Origin: GH45 sp046704385
GTDB lineage: Bacteria > Bacteroidota > Bacteroidia > Bacteroidales > SZUA-534
Assembly (NCBI GenBank): GCA_046704385.1
Contig: JBJKSB010000071.1
Location: 42,001-106,000 of the forward strand
Reading direction: 5' to 3'
Length of the DNA: 64,000 nt
In this document: positions 8,116-18,300 of the stretch, piece after piece
Position numbering within the stretch: position 1 is the stretch's first letter
Layout: every line of letters starts with the position of its first letter
The notes under the pieces: model-generated
The model's database searches: none
Told to the model about the DNA's origin: nothing
The model's input: the letters and a program-made list of their open reading frames with translations, nothing else
Translations under genes and position numbers: made by a program

Positions 8116-10869
8116 ATGAAGAAACTGATAATATTATTAACAATAAGTTGTATAACCGTAGTGGTTACAGCCCAGACTTTTACAAATTATACCTATGAAT
8201 ACAGCGATTCTGTATTTAATAATCCGGAAAGAGGTTTTTATAAATACACCGAACGTGATGATGCAAACACATCATTAGACCTGAACACCCTGATGAATTA
8301 TCGCGATTTGGGGTATACCTTAATTTACCGAATATTTTATTTAAGAGATTTTGTCGATTCGCCTATATCGGAAGCTTACCTGGCAAAAATTAAGGACGAT
8401 TTTAACAAGATGAGAGAAGCTGGTATAAAGGGTGTGATACGGTTTGCTTATACATCCTCAATGACTGCTCCTTATGGCGATGCTACGCCTACGCGGGTAT
8501 TTAGTCATATTGCCCAGTTAAAGCCCATTCTGACTGACAATTCCGATGTTATTCTGGTTCTTCAGGCAGGATTTATCGGTGCATGGGGAGAATGGTACTA
8601 TACCGATCATTTTGCTACCGGGTCGCCATCAAATGTTACCGATGAGGACATGGCTAAAAGAAAGGAACTGGTTTATAAATTGCTTGATGCCTTTCCTACG
8701 GACAGGATGATTCAATTGCGTTATGTCGGTTATAAAATGAGAATGTTCGATTCAATTCCGGTTACCCTTGACGAAGCATATTCGGGATCGCCGAAATCAA
8801 GAATTTCGCATCACAACGATTGTTTCGTTTCCTCTGATAACGATGTGGGTAGCTATCGAAATATTTTTTTTGATAAAAATTACCTGGAACAGGATACCAA
8901 ATATACTTCCGTTGGTGGAGAAACCTGCGATTATTATGCGCAGCGGTCGAATTGTGACACCACAACCAGCGAAATGGCACGATTCCACTGGAGTTTTATC
9001 AATCAGGATTATTATGGACCAACTATAAATCAATGGGATGAATCAGGCTGTCTTAGCGAGATAGTTAAAAAACTGGGATACCGGTATTACCTGATTAACG
9101 CTCACATTCAGGATTCATCGAAGCAAAATGGTTCATTCAACATTACATTTAAAATGGAGAATGTTGGATATTCAAATCCGATAAATCCAAGGGATATAGA
9201 AATTGTTATAAGAAATAAAGCGAGCGGAAAGTTATATTACGCTCAAATAAATGCAGAAATAAGAAAGCAGGAACTGAATACTGCATTTCAATATGCTGCC
9301 ACAATTGGGATAAGCCCGCAAATACCCAACGGAGATTATGATGTGTATCTTAATTTACCTGATCCGAAGCCTGCACTAAGAAATAATCCTGACTATTCCA
9401 TCAGGCTGGCAAATATAAATACCTGGAACAGCACATTGGGGATGAATTCGCTGATGCATACTTTGCACATTAATGATAATGCAAGTTGTGACCTTTATGC
9501 TGGTGACGAATATTTTATAAGCACAACCGATAATCATTCAGATACCCTAAGTGTTCCACAACTGTTTATCACTTCATTTGGTAAAAATGCCATTATAAGC
9601 ATTGCCCCTGAGGAAAGCGATACCAGTTCATTAATACTCATTGAGCAAAGTTCTGATATAAACTCCGGCTATTCAACAGTAGCTGTACTTGGAGGCATGT
9701 CAGGCAGTTTATATTTTGTGGCTGATCAGCTTGGTGAAAATTCAAATTACTATTACAGGGCTGTTCGGGCCAAAAATGATGAATATTCAGATTATTCAGC
9801 CCCCCGGTTACTGACAACCGGTGCGGGAAAATATAAATATCCGGTAATAACAACTGACGGATCCGAAAATGATTGGAATGCCATACCTCCTGTTAACGCT
9901 ATTACCGATCGAAACCTGGAATTCTTTTTTAAGGCTTATACCGATAACATGTATTTAAACCTTTTGCTTCAGGCCGACACCATAGTTAATCCGGATATTT
10001 TTATAGATACTGATAATAATCCGCTTACCGGTGAAAATAATTCAAATTGGCTTACCTCAGGGTTCGATTATAAATATGCTGATGGTAATTTATATCATTA
10101 CGAATCAGGTTCATATGTGAAAATTACTCATATTGATTCCGTTAGCGGTGATACACATAATTTAGAAATCAAAATACCGCTTATTATTCTGAATATCGAT
10201 AATTCCAACACTTATTTAAATTTTGCAGAGCATTTTAACTTTGGTGATAATGATTTTTTTATGCCATTTAAAGGTCGCAAAAGTTCATTGTATGAGCGGG
10301 TGTTGCCTCCTGAAAAACCTCAGGGATTTGATGTAAGGCATTCTGTTAATTCACCGTCAAGCAAGTTAATTATAACCTGGGATAAGTGTACCGATTGTAG
10401 CGGCTACCTGTTGACCCGAATTGATAAAACGAACAAGGATACCACCACTTTTGATTTGCAGGGAATTGAGAATCAATTAATAGATGATGGGCTAAGCGAA
10501 GGGGTTTTATACGGGTATTTTGTTTGCAGTTATAATTTTGGAGGAAAATCCGAAAATTCTGATTCTGTTACCTTAACAACTACCGGAATATTTGACCATG
10601 CGGTAACCAGAAATGGAATCCTGATTTGGCCCATACCGGCAAAAGATAATATACATATTAAATATTATACAAAGAGCGATGAAGAGTCGTCTGAATTGAA
10701 AATTTACACGATTGAAGGTAAATTGATGTACCGGAAAATTATATATTTTGATCATTTAAATTACCCAATTATCGCCACCGTTCCCACAAATAATTTAAAG
10801 GGGGGAATATACCTTTTAAATATTACTACACAAAAGAGGAATTTGGTTCAAAAATTTACAAAAGAATAG
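8116..10869 (+). CDS. Secreted DUF4874/DUF4832-like protein with T9SS type A sorting domain
   Basis: A 917-residue secreted protein. After the signal peptide (ends VVVTAQ) the N-terminal half starts with VFNNPERGFYKY and contains LVLQAGFIGAWGEWYYTDHF and LGYRYYLINAH. This layout is typical of DUF4874 followed by DUF4832, a TIM-barrel-like, probably glycosidase-related family of unproven activity. A middle module (TTDGSENDWNAIPP to about residue 700) is related to the C-terminal domain of the preceding lipoprotein. An FnIII-like segment follows. The last 80 residues form a type A T9SS tail (WPIPAKDNIHI, GGIYLLNIT), so the protein is exported by type IX secretion and attached to or released from the surface. 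The catalytic role is not established. Confidence 0.8.
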   Translation: MKKLIILLTISCITVVVTAQTFTNYTYEYSDSVFNNPERGFYKYTERDDANTSLDLNTLMNYRDLGYTLIYRIFYLRDFVDSPISEAYLAKIKDDFNKMREAGIKGVIRFAYTSSMTAPYGDATPTRVFSHIAQLKPILTDNSDVILVLQAGFIGAWGEWYYTDHFATGSPSNVTDEDMAKRKELVYKLLDAFPTDRMIQLRYVGYKMRMFDSIPVTLDEAYSGSPKSRISHHNDCFVSSDNDVGSYRNIFFDKNYLEQDTKYTSVGGETCDYYAQRSNCDTTTSEMARFHWSFINQDYYGPTINQWDESGCLSEIVKKLGYRYYLINAHIQDSSKQNGSFNITFKMENVGYSNPINPRDIEIVIRNKASGKLYYAQINAEIRKQELNTAFQYAATIGISPQIPNGDYDVYLNLPDPKPALRNNPDYSIRLANINTWNSTLGMNSLMHTLHINDNASCDLYAGDEYFISTTDNHSDTLSVPQLFITSFGKNAIISIAPEESDTSSLILIEQSSDINSGYSTVAVLGGMSGSLYFVADQLGENSNYYYRAVRAKNDEYSDYSAPRLLTTGAGKYKYPVITTDGSENDWNAIPPVNAITDRNLEFFFKAYTDNMYLNLLLQADTIVNPDIFIDTDNNPLTGENNSNWLTSGFDYKYADGNLYHYESGSYVKITHIDSVSGDTHNLEIKIPLIILNIDNSNTYLNFAEHFNFGDNDFFMPFKGRKSSLYERVLPPEKPQGFDVRHSVNSPSSKLIITWDKCTDCSGYLLTRIDKTNKDTTTFDLQGIENQLIDDGLSEGVLYGYFVCSYNFGGKSENSDSVTLTTTGIFDHAVTRNGILIWPIPAKDNIHIKYYTKSDEESSELKIYTIEGKLMYRKIIYFDHLNYPIIATVPTNNLKGGIYLLNITTQKRNLVQKFTKE

Positions 10870-10877
10870 TAAAACAT

Positions 10878-12893
10878 ATGCAACGTATTTCATTAATTAT
10901 TTTGCTTTTGACCGCAGCATTTTTACCAGTTTATGCAATTAATTATCCGGGTAATAATCCCGGGAAAGCCTACCTGGTTTTAGATTCAACAAACTTTGCG
11001 TTACGGAATAATGTGTTAAAACAATCATGGCAGGTAGAAAATGATCGATTGGTCCCCGTAAAACTTTCCGATATTTCAGGAAATACAGAGCTTGATTTTA
11101 CTACCACGGAGCTTTTTACTTTGGTGGTTAATGGGAAAATAGTTAGAAGTTCAGATTTTAAAATTGCTTCCTTACCGGAAGAGTATAAACTGATACCTGA
11201 TAAAAAGTCCGGACAGCAATCACAAACTCAGGGCGGTAAAGCCATAAAAGCCACATTTATTTCCTGTGACAAATCAATAGCCGTGCAATGGACAGCTATC
11301 CTGCGTGACGGTTCCAATTATATCCAACAACAGTTTATTTTTTCGACCAAACGAGCCGATTTAAAAGTTTCAGAATACAATTTTGAGTTATTAACTCCCG
11401 GAAAAGTCTTAGCAGGAACGGTTGATGGTTCGCCTGCGACTTTCCGGAATTTCTTTTTTGCGTGTGAAAATCCGATGACAAAAATATCTTTACAGGAAAA
11501 GGGTGAATCCGAAAATATCCAGTTCCATCTTCCTCGCTACAATAATCTTACTGATAACGAACCATTTACTTGTAGCATCGCCATGGGAGTTGCACCCAAA
11601 AACCAAATGAGGCGTGCATTTCTTTATTATCTTGAGCGTGAAAGGGTCCATCCTTACGTGCAATACCTGCATTATAATTCATGGTTTGATATTTCGTTTG
11701 GCAAATTAAAACTCGACGAAAAACAATGTCTAAATGTAATCAGTCACATTGGTGATAGCCTGACCAAAAAGCGTGGTGTTACCTTATCGGGATTTGTTTT
11801 TGATGACGGTTGGGACGATAATTCTTCCCTATGGCAATTTAATAGAGGTTTTCCAAACGGATTTGATCTTTTAACGTCAGAAGCAAAAAAATATAATTCA
11901 GGCATCGGAATGTGGATTTCTCCCTGGGGTGGTTATAATACCGAGAAGATAGAAAGGCTGAAATACGGTAAAACGCAAGGATTCGAAACCAATGACAATG
12001 GATTTTCACTTGCCGGACCAAATTATTACTCTCGTTTTAAGGAAGTGTGCCTGAATCGTATAAAGCAGAACGGGATTACCTATTTTAAATTTGACGGGAT
12101 AGGTTCAGCTAACGGACTTAACGGAAACAAGTACGAAAAAGACATTGAAGCTCTTTTCCGCTTAACCGGAGAACTTAGGACAGCTAATCCTGACCTGTTT
12201 ATTAATTTAACTGTGGGTACCTGGCCGTCACCTTTCTTTTTATGGTATGGAAATTCAATATGGCGGGGCAGTGCCGATGTTTCTTTTACTGGTGAAGGAA
12301 ATAAACGCGAACAGTGGATCACTTATCGTGATGGGGAAACTTTTAAAAATATAGTTTCAAAAGCACCATTGTTCCCGTTAAATTCTGTTATGCTGCATGG
12401 AATATGTATTGCAAAGCATGGTGAACCCGGTGAAATGAATTATGATATTGAAGATATCAGAAATGAAATACATTCCTATTTTGGAAGTGGTACCGGAATT
12501 CAGGAATTGTATATCAGCTGGGATTTGCTAAACGCTGAAGATTGGGATATACTTGCAGAATCAGCAAAATGGTCAAAAGCAAACAAACAGATATTTGCCG
12601 ATACCCATTGGATTGGAGGCGATCCTGAAAAAGGCCGTGTATATGGCTGGGCTGCCTGGAACAACAATCAGGGTGTGTTGACTTTGAGGAATCCTTCATC
12701 AAAACCTGCAACTTTTGCTATTGATATTGCCGATGCTTTTGAACTACCCGAAAACGCAGCCACAAAATACATACTTAAAAGTCCATGGATAGCAGATTCA
12801 AAAAAAGCTGAAATAAAAGCCGAGGCTGGCAAAAAAATAACTTTCAGGCTAAAACCGTACGAAGTAGTTAATTTCGATGCTTCTGCACGCTAA
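10878..12893 (+). CDS. GH36-like (clan GH-D) secreted alpha-galactosidase/alpha-N-acetylgalactosaminidase candidate
   Basis: A 671-residue protein with a signal peptide ending in VYA, an N-terminal beta-sandwich (about 25-250) and a TIM barrel. The barrel shows FVFDDGWDD (Asp309/Asp310), the nucleophile motif YFKFDG (Asp406) and IWRGSADVSF (Asp467, likely acid/base), an arrangement seen in GH36/GH27 enzymes. It begins 8 bp after the preceding gene. Together with the GH31-like enzyme and the following HexNAc-kinase-like protein it suggests release of alpha-linked galactose or N-acetylgalactosamine. Relatives are sometimes labelled enterotoxin in databases, but nothing here supports toxicity. 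The subfamily is uncertain. Confidence 0.75.
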   Translation: MQRISLIILLLTAAFLPVYAINYPGNNPGKAYLVLDSTNFALRNNVLKQSWQVENDRLVPVKLSDISGNTELDFTTTELFTLVVNGKIVRSSDFKIASLPEEYKLIPDKKSGQQSQTQGGKAIKATFISCDKSIAVQWTAILRDGSNYIQQQFIFSTKRADLKVSEYNFELLTPGKVLAGTVDGSPATFRNFFFACENPMTKISLQEKGESENIQFHLPRYNNLTDNEPFTCSIAMGVAPKNQMRRAFLYYLERERVHPYVQYLHYNSWFDISFGKLKLDEKQCLNVISHIGDSLTKKRGVTLSGFVFDDGWDDNSSLWQFNRGFPNGFDLLTSEAKKYNSGIGMWISPWGGYNTEKIERLKYGKTQGFETNDNGFSLAGPNYYSRFKEVCLNRIKQNGITYFKFDGIGSANGLNGNKYEKDIEALFRLTGELRTANPDLFINLTVGTWPSPFFLWYGNSIWRGSADVSFTGEGNKREQWITYRDGETFKNIVSKAPLFPLNSVMLHGICIAKHGEPGEMNYDIEDIRNEIHSYFGSGTGIQELYISWDLLNAEDWDILAESAKWSKANKQIFADTHWIGGDPEKGRVYGWAAWNNNQGVLTLRNPSSKPATFAIDIADAFELPENAATKYILKSPWIADSKKAEIKAEAGKKITFRLKPYEVVNFDASAR

Positions 12894-12909
12894 TTATTGG
12901 ATATTCGTT

Positions 12910-14013
12910 ATGAAAAATAAATCAACTATTTTAAAAGCATTTGGTTTTGAAGCTGGTACCTATAAAATGGATGCTTTGGGCAGCGGGTTAATCAACAAAA
13001 CCTGGATCATTAAGGAAATCAACTCAAACCGCGATTTCGTATTTCAACGCGTTAATAACAATGTATTTAAACACCCCGAAGATATTGCCTCAAATATTCG
13101 TTTAATCAGTGATTTTTTAAGTAAAAATCATCCGGATTACCTGTTTACTTCACCTGTTCAGGCGCTGGACGGAAGAGATATGATTAAAAGCTCGGATAGT
13201 GAATATTTCAGACTTTTTGGTTACGTCGGCGGATCGGTTACACATAATGAATTACAGAAGCCGGTTCAGGCCTATGAGGCTGCCAAACAATTCGGCCGGT
13301 TTACCGGTTTATTATCGGGCATAGATATCAGCCGGTTAAAAATAACCATTCCCGATTTTCATAATCTTAATTTAAGGTATCAACAATTTACAGATAGCAT
13401 TATAACAGCCGACCCCTTGCGAAAGGAAAACGCAAATGAAGCCATCCGTTTTTTAATGGAAAACCACGATATTGTTTCAGCATACAACCAAATAGTTTCT
13501 TCAAGCGAATTTAAACTCCGTGTAATGCATCACGATACAAAAATAAGCAATGTGCTTTTTGATGAAAATGATGCCGGGCTTTGTGTGATTGATCTTGATA
13601 CGGTAATGCCAGGCTTTTTTATTAGTGATGTTGGAGATATGATGAGAACTTATCTTTCGCCGGTTAGCGAGGAAGAAAAGAATTTTAGTAAAATTGAAGT
13701 AAGGACAGATTTTTTTAAGGCCATTGTTAAAGGATATTTAAGCGAAATGAAAGATGAACTTTCTGAAGCTGAGCAACATTCTATAATGTTCGCCGGAAAG
13801 TTTATGATTTATATGCAGGCTTTACGGTTTATTACCGACTATTTAAATAACGACAGCTATTATGGTGCCAGGTATGAAGACCACAACTTAATCCGCGGAC
13901 TAAACCAGGTTGTACTTCTAAAATTATATTTGGCGAAAGAACAGGAATTCTCCGGCATTATTACCAATGAGATAAAATTCAACCACTCTATATTCAGTCA
14001 TGAAAAAAAATAA
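12910..14013 (+). CDS. N-acetylhexosamine 1-kinase-like phosphotransferase
   Basis: A cytoplasmic 367-residue kinase of the aminoglycoside-phosphotransferase fold. The catalytic loop MHHDTKISNVLFD (Asp209) and the metal-binding VIDLDTVMPG (Asp228/Asp230) closely follow the pattern of bifidobacterial NahK, which phosphorylates GlcNAc/GalNAc at C1. SGLINKTWII and FVFQRVN belong to the N-terminal ATP lobe. I chose the ATG at 12910; an ATG 33 bp upstream would overlap the preceding gene by 17 bp and add an unlikely hydrophobic extension. Placed last in the hydrolase operon, it would trap released amino sugars as 1-phosphates. A kinase for another sugar is possible. Confidence 0.75.
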   Translation: MKNKSTILKAFGFEAGTYKMDALGSGLINKTWIIKEINSNRDFVFQRVNNNVFKHPEDIASNIRLISDFLSKNHPDYLFTSPVQALDGRDMIKSSDSEYFRLFGYVGGSVTHNELQKPVQAYEAAKQFGRFTGLLSGIDISRLKITIPDFHNLNLRYQQFTDSIITADPLRKENANEAIRFLMENHDIVSAYNQIVSSSEFKLRVMHHDTKISNVLFDENDAGLCVIDLDTVMPGFFISDVGDMMRTYLSPVSEEEKNFSKIEVRTDFFKAIVKGYLSEMKDELSEAEQHSIMFAGKFMIYMQALRFITDYLNNDSYYGARYEDHNLIRGLNQVVLLKLYLAKEQEFSGIITNEIKFNHSIFSHEKK

Positions 14014-14086
14014 AAGCTATTGAAAATGAGAATGTTAAATTATTCAGGCAGGCAATTTTTTGTTTCGTTATACCAACCCGGATATA

Positions 14087-14112
14087 CCGGACAGGCAGGA
14101 ATGCCTGTTCGG
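14087..14112. repeat. 11-bp stem-loop in the gap before the CBM9-like gene
   Basis: CCGGACAGGCA and TGCCTGTTCGG pair around a GGAA loop with one G-T wobble. No T-run follows on either strand, so it is not a standard intrinsic terminator. A nearby CAGGCAGG (14045-14052) partly repeats the stem. It may be an mRNA processing or 3'-end-protecting structure. Confidence 0.35.
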
Positions 14113-14210
14113 TTAAACGGCTTGAAATATAGAATTATTTGGCAAATTACTTGCATACGTCGATTTTTTAATGAATTATATTTTCCGTGGTAAAGTTGAA
14201 ATTTTTACCA

Positions 14211-14891
14211 ATGAATAAAATTTCGGAAACACAAATACAAAGTAAATTAGCGGTAAGGAAAATTAACTGCAAACCTGTTGATGATATTGTAAAAACAGAG
14301 GAATTACTCGATTCACATACCGATTATCAACGTATTGAAAGTATAAATTGGCCATCCTTTCCATACAGACCGGTTATAAAATTTAAGATAGCCTATTGTA
14401 GCGATAAAATTTGGTTAAAATTTGTTGTAACCGAAGTAACCATTCGGGCAAAAGAAACTCAAATTAACAGTGACGTTTATAAAGACAGCTGTGTGGAGTT
14501 TTTTATATCGCCTGACCAAAATGAGTACTATTACAATTTTGAGTTTAATTGTATTGGTACTCCTTATCTTGGCTTTGGAGTTCCGGGAAAAAACAGGACA
14601 AAAATCGATCCCGAAATCGTAAAACGTATTCACATAAAATCATCGTTAGGAAACAGTCCTTTTGATGAAAAAAACGGTGGCCATCATTGGGAATTAATGC
14701 TAATAATCCCAAAAGAATGTTTTGTTTTTCACTCCGCTTTAATTCTGGAAGGACTAAACGCCTCAGCAAATTTCTACAAATGCGGCGACGAAACTTTAAT
14801 CCCGCATTTTGTAACCTGGAATCCAATTAACTCTGATTTACCCAATTATCACATGCCGGAGTACTTTGGTGAATTACAATTTGAAACCTGA
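14211..14891 (+). CDS. CBM9-like carbohydrate-binding protein, cytoplasmic
   Basis: A 226-residue protein made almost wholly of one CBM9-like (carbohydrate family 9) beta-sandwich, with VYKDSCVEFFISP, YYNFEFNCIGTPYLGFG, HHWELMLIIP and a C-terminal YFGELQFE. Stand-alone proteins of this size are frequent near Bacteroidota glycan loci. There is no signal peptide. I chose ATG 14211; a GTG at 14187 would extend it by eight residues with no domain support. It is 197 bp from the kinase gene and may be a separate unit or the operon tail. The ligand is unknown. Confidence 0.75.
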   Translation: MNKISETQIQSKLAVRKINCKPVDDIVKTEELLDSHTDYQRIESINWPSFPYRPVIKFKIAYCSDKIWLKFVVTEVTIRAKETQINSDVYKDSCVEFFISPDQNEYYYNFEFNCIGTPYLGFGVPGKNRTKIDPEIVKRIHIKSSLGNSPFDEKNGGHHWELMLIIPKECFVFHSALILEGLNASANFYKCGDETLIPHFVTWNPINSDLPNYHMPEYFGELQFET

Positions 14892-15381
14892 CTTTAAATT
14901 ATATAAAATAAAGACTATTAGTTGTACTAATTTATTACTACCAGGAACTACCACAAATCTGGCTCAGCAAAGTTAAATTCGATATTCATTTTTGGATATT
15001 TCATTGTCCAAATTTTCTTTATAACACCTACAAACAGTTGCACTGTTACAAAACATTCGAAAATTGTAAGAATATTTTACATAATTCTTTTTTTTTAGTA
15101 AATTAGAAACGCTGATTAAAAAGTAACATCATGGATGACGATAAACCAATAGTTTTTTTCGTTGACCATTTGCATGAAAAATTTGAAATCATAGAAATTA
15201 AAATGTAACGTTACTCAGGTATTTGTCGTTAAAATCAAAATATTCTTATAAACCATGAAAAGAAAATGGAGATCATCGGACTTATGTTGATTTTGTATTC
15301 GAAACCCTGATTTTATTTTATAGAACACCGTGTAATGAAATGAGCATCTTTGGTATATTTTGACTTATAAAATTATTAAAA
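14892..15381. other. Intergenic region before the kinase/T9SS gene array
   Basis: About 490 bp of AT-rich DNA without a convincing gene. An AT-rich stem AAGAAT/ATTCTT (15068-15089) followed by eight T is a weak terminator candidate for the upstream operon. A 25-codon frame at 15131-15208 looks like chance or a remnant. The promoter of the downstream array must lie here; TATATTTTG at 15353-15361 is near the Bacteroidota -7 box, but no matching -33 box is well placed. Confidence 0.4.
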
Positions 15382-18300
15382 ATGTTACTTCACGAAATAA
15401 TTTTGATACTGATTTTTGCTGCTGGAATTGCTCTGTTTTCTTTATTATCAAAGTTTATAATTTCAAGGTATACCGTTAGGAAATCTGTTATAATTATATT
15501 TACAGTACTATCAGGTTTGGTTGTATTAATTGGGATACTATTGAGTATCCTGATCAGAAATTCAAACCAGTTGAAATTGGTTGAAGATAATAAAAGCAGA
15601 TCGCTTGATTTAGCTAACGAGCTAAGGAATTCCTCCGATGATTTTACCAAAATGATCAGATTATATACTATTACCGGCGATTCAATATATCAACAATATT
15701 TTCATTATATCGCTGATATCCTTAATGGAAAGATAAAACATCCCGCAAATTACAGGTTTTCGTATTGGGATCGTGTTTTAGCAGGGGAAGAGCAACTCAA
15801 ATTCGATGGTGAAAAGTACAGTATCGAAAGCAAAATGTTTGAACTGGGATTCTCCGATAACGAACGGGAAATGCTTACAAATGCTAAAGAAGAATCTGAT
15901 AGGTTGATTTCGCTTGAAGAAATAGCTATGTATGCGGTAGAAGGCCTGTTTCTGGATGATAATAATGAATTTACCATCCATGGAAAACCGGATAAAGAAA
16001 GGGCGCTTCATATTGTACATGGTGAGGAATATCTGAAAGTCAAATCAGTGATTATGCAAAATATTGCTGATTTTTATGACAAGGTTGATGCACGTACTTC
16101 TGCTGAAGTTAATTTACTACTGGTACGAAACAGACTTTTACTATGGTCAATAATTTTAATGATATTGTTTACAATATCTATAGCATTAATAGGATACCGG
16201 TTATTAAGAAGAAAAATAATTGACCCATTGGCAATTATTGAAGGGAGTTCGCACAAGTATATTTCAATCAGTGGAGAAAATATGCAGAACCTCATTAGTA
16301 AAGATGAAGTAAGTTCAATTGCTTCTACTTTGGAATTGATGGCAAATAATATCTTTTTAAGAGATGCCCAGTTAAAGGAGTTGATAACCAAACTCAACAT
16401 GCAGGCTGCCCGTTATCAGGGATTAATCTCAGCATCTAACACCGGGGCATGGGAATATAATAGTGAAACAGGCTTTATGTGGTGTAGCAAAGAATATTTC
16501 TCCATGTTGGGAAGAACTGAGGACGATTATGATCTTTCCGGCAAACCAAACCTGCAGGAAACCTGGACTAATCTTATACATCCTGATGACCGGGAAAAGG
16601 CCAGTACCTACTTTACCGAATACTTGCAAAAAGGTTCGGTCGGCCTTTTTGAGTATCAATTAAGAATGCTTCATAAAAACGGCGACTGGATATGGATTTG
16701 GTCACGGGGTAGTACCCTATGTGATGAAAATGATAAGCCGACCCACATTACCATTGGGACACATATAGATATCACCCATCAAAAAATTACAGAGCAAAAA
16801 TTACACGAACTTAATGTTGATCTGGAACACAGAGTTAAAGAGAGAACAGCAAGAATTAAAGAGAGGGAAAGTCTGCTTTTACATCAAACAGAGTTGCTTA
16901 ATTCAACCATTGAATCACTTAATCATCCTTTTTATGTAGTAGATGTGAGCGATTATTCCATTTTAATGGCAAATAATGCAGCCAAAAAATTAAATTCAGG
17001 AGATAAGGTGACAACCTGTTATGCTTTGTCACATAAAACAGATGTTCCCTGTAATTCATATGCTCATCCTTGCCCGTTGCAAATGGTTAAAACCACGAAA
17101 AAATCAGTGGTTGTTGAACATATTCATGAAGATGAAAATGGAATACTTTCCAATGTTGAAGTACATGGTCATCCTATTTTTAATGAGAAGGGTGAAGTAA
17201 TCCATATGATTGAATATGCACTGGACATTACGGAACGTAAGCAATCTGAAGCCAGACTTTTAGAAGCCAAAAATAAAAACGATGCTATACTTGCCGCCTC
17301 AACTAACGGGATTATAACTATAAATGAAAATGGAATAGTTGAAACCTTTAATCTGGCAGCTGAAAAAATATTTGGTTTTTCGACCAATGAGATCATCGGT
17401 CAGGATATTGATATAATAATTCCGGATAAATATGCTGGTATACTTAAAACATATATTAAAAACTACCTGGAATCCGGAAATGCAAAAATCATTAACAAAC
17501 GAATTGAGAATTATGGTAAACATAAATCAGGCAGGTTAATATTGCTTGAAATAGGCTTGAGTATAGTTGAACTTGAAAAAGTAAAATTATTTACGGCGAT
17601 AGTTAACGATATAACCGAAAGAAAAGAGGCAGAATTGGCACTAAAAAATAGCCAACAGCTTATGCGTACAATGATTGACAATGTCCAGTCGGTTATTTAT
17701 ATGAAAGATATTGAAGGTCGCTACCTATTAGCCAATAGCCAATATAAAAAAGCTACAGGTATTTCTGAAAAACAATTGCTTGGAAATACTGATTTTGATG
17801 TTATGCCCAAAGACATTGCAGAAAATATAACAAAAATTGATAAAGAAGTATTTACTTCAGGTGAGATAGTTACATTGGAAGAAAATGTCCCTAATGCTGA
17901 AGACGTTATAAAATGCTATTGGTCAGCCAAAGTTCCCCTGAAAAATGAAAATGGTGAAATTATTGGTTTGGTTGGGATTTCGACTGATATAACAGAACGT
18001 AAAGCTCTTGAAGCTTCATTAAAAAGCATTAATTTGTTATCGGATCGTGCGCTTGAACTTACCAAAGCAGGTTTCTGGGAAGTGCCCATTGACGGGTCAG
18101 GTTATTATACACAATCGGATCGGGCTACCTCTATTTTTGGAATGATTCCGAATCCGAATAAAAGTTACTTAATATCCGAATGGTATAAAGGAATGGCTGA
18201 AGTTGATATTATATCAGCTGAAAATGTAAATGAAATTTTTAACGCTACCATTGAAAGAAGGATTGATAAATATGATGCAATTTATCCGTTTAAACGTCCG

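Noticed and set aside
10878..12893. The label enterotoxin sometimes given to similar proteins.
   Set aside because: The clan GH-D catalytic motifs and the operon context support a glycosidase.
14187..14210. A GTG start extending the CBM9-like protein upstream.
   Set aside because: The extra eight residues add no domain sequence, and an ATG is available at 14211.
15131..15208. A 25-codon frame starting MDDDKPIVFFVDHLHEK.
   Set aside because: It is too short, has no conserved motif beyond a faint receiver-like start, and lies in a gene-free AT-rich gap; chance or a remnant.
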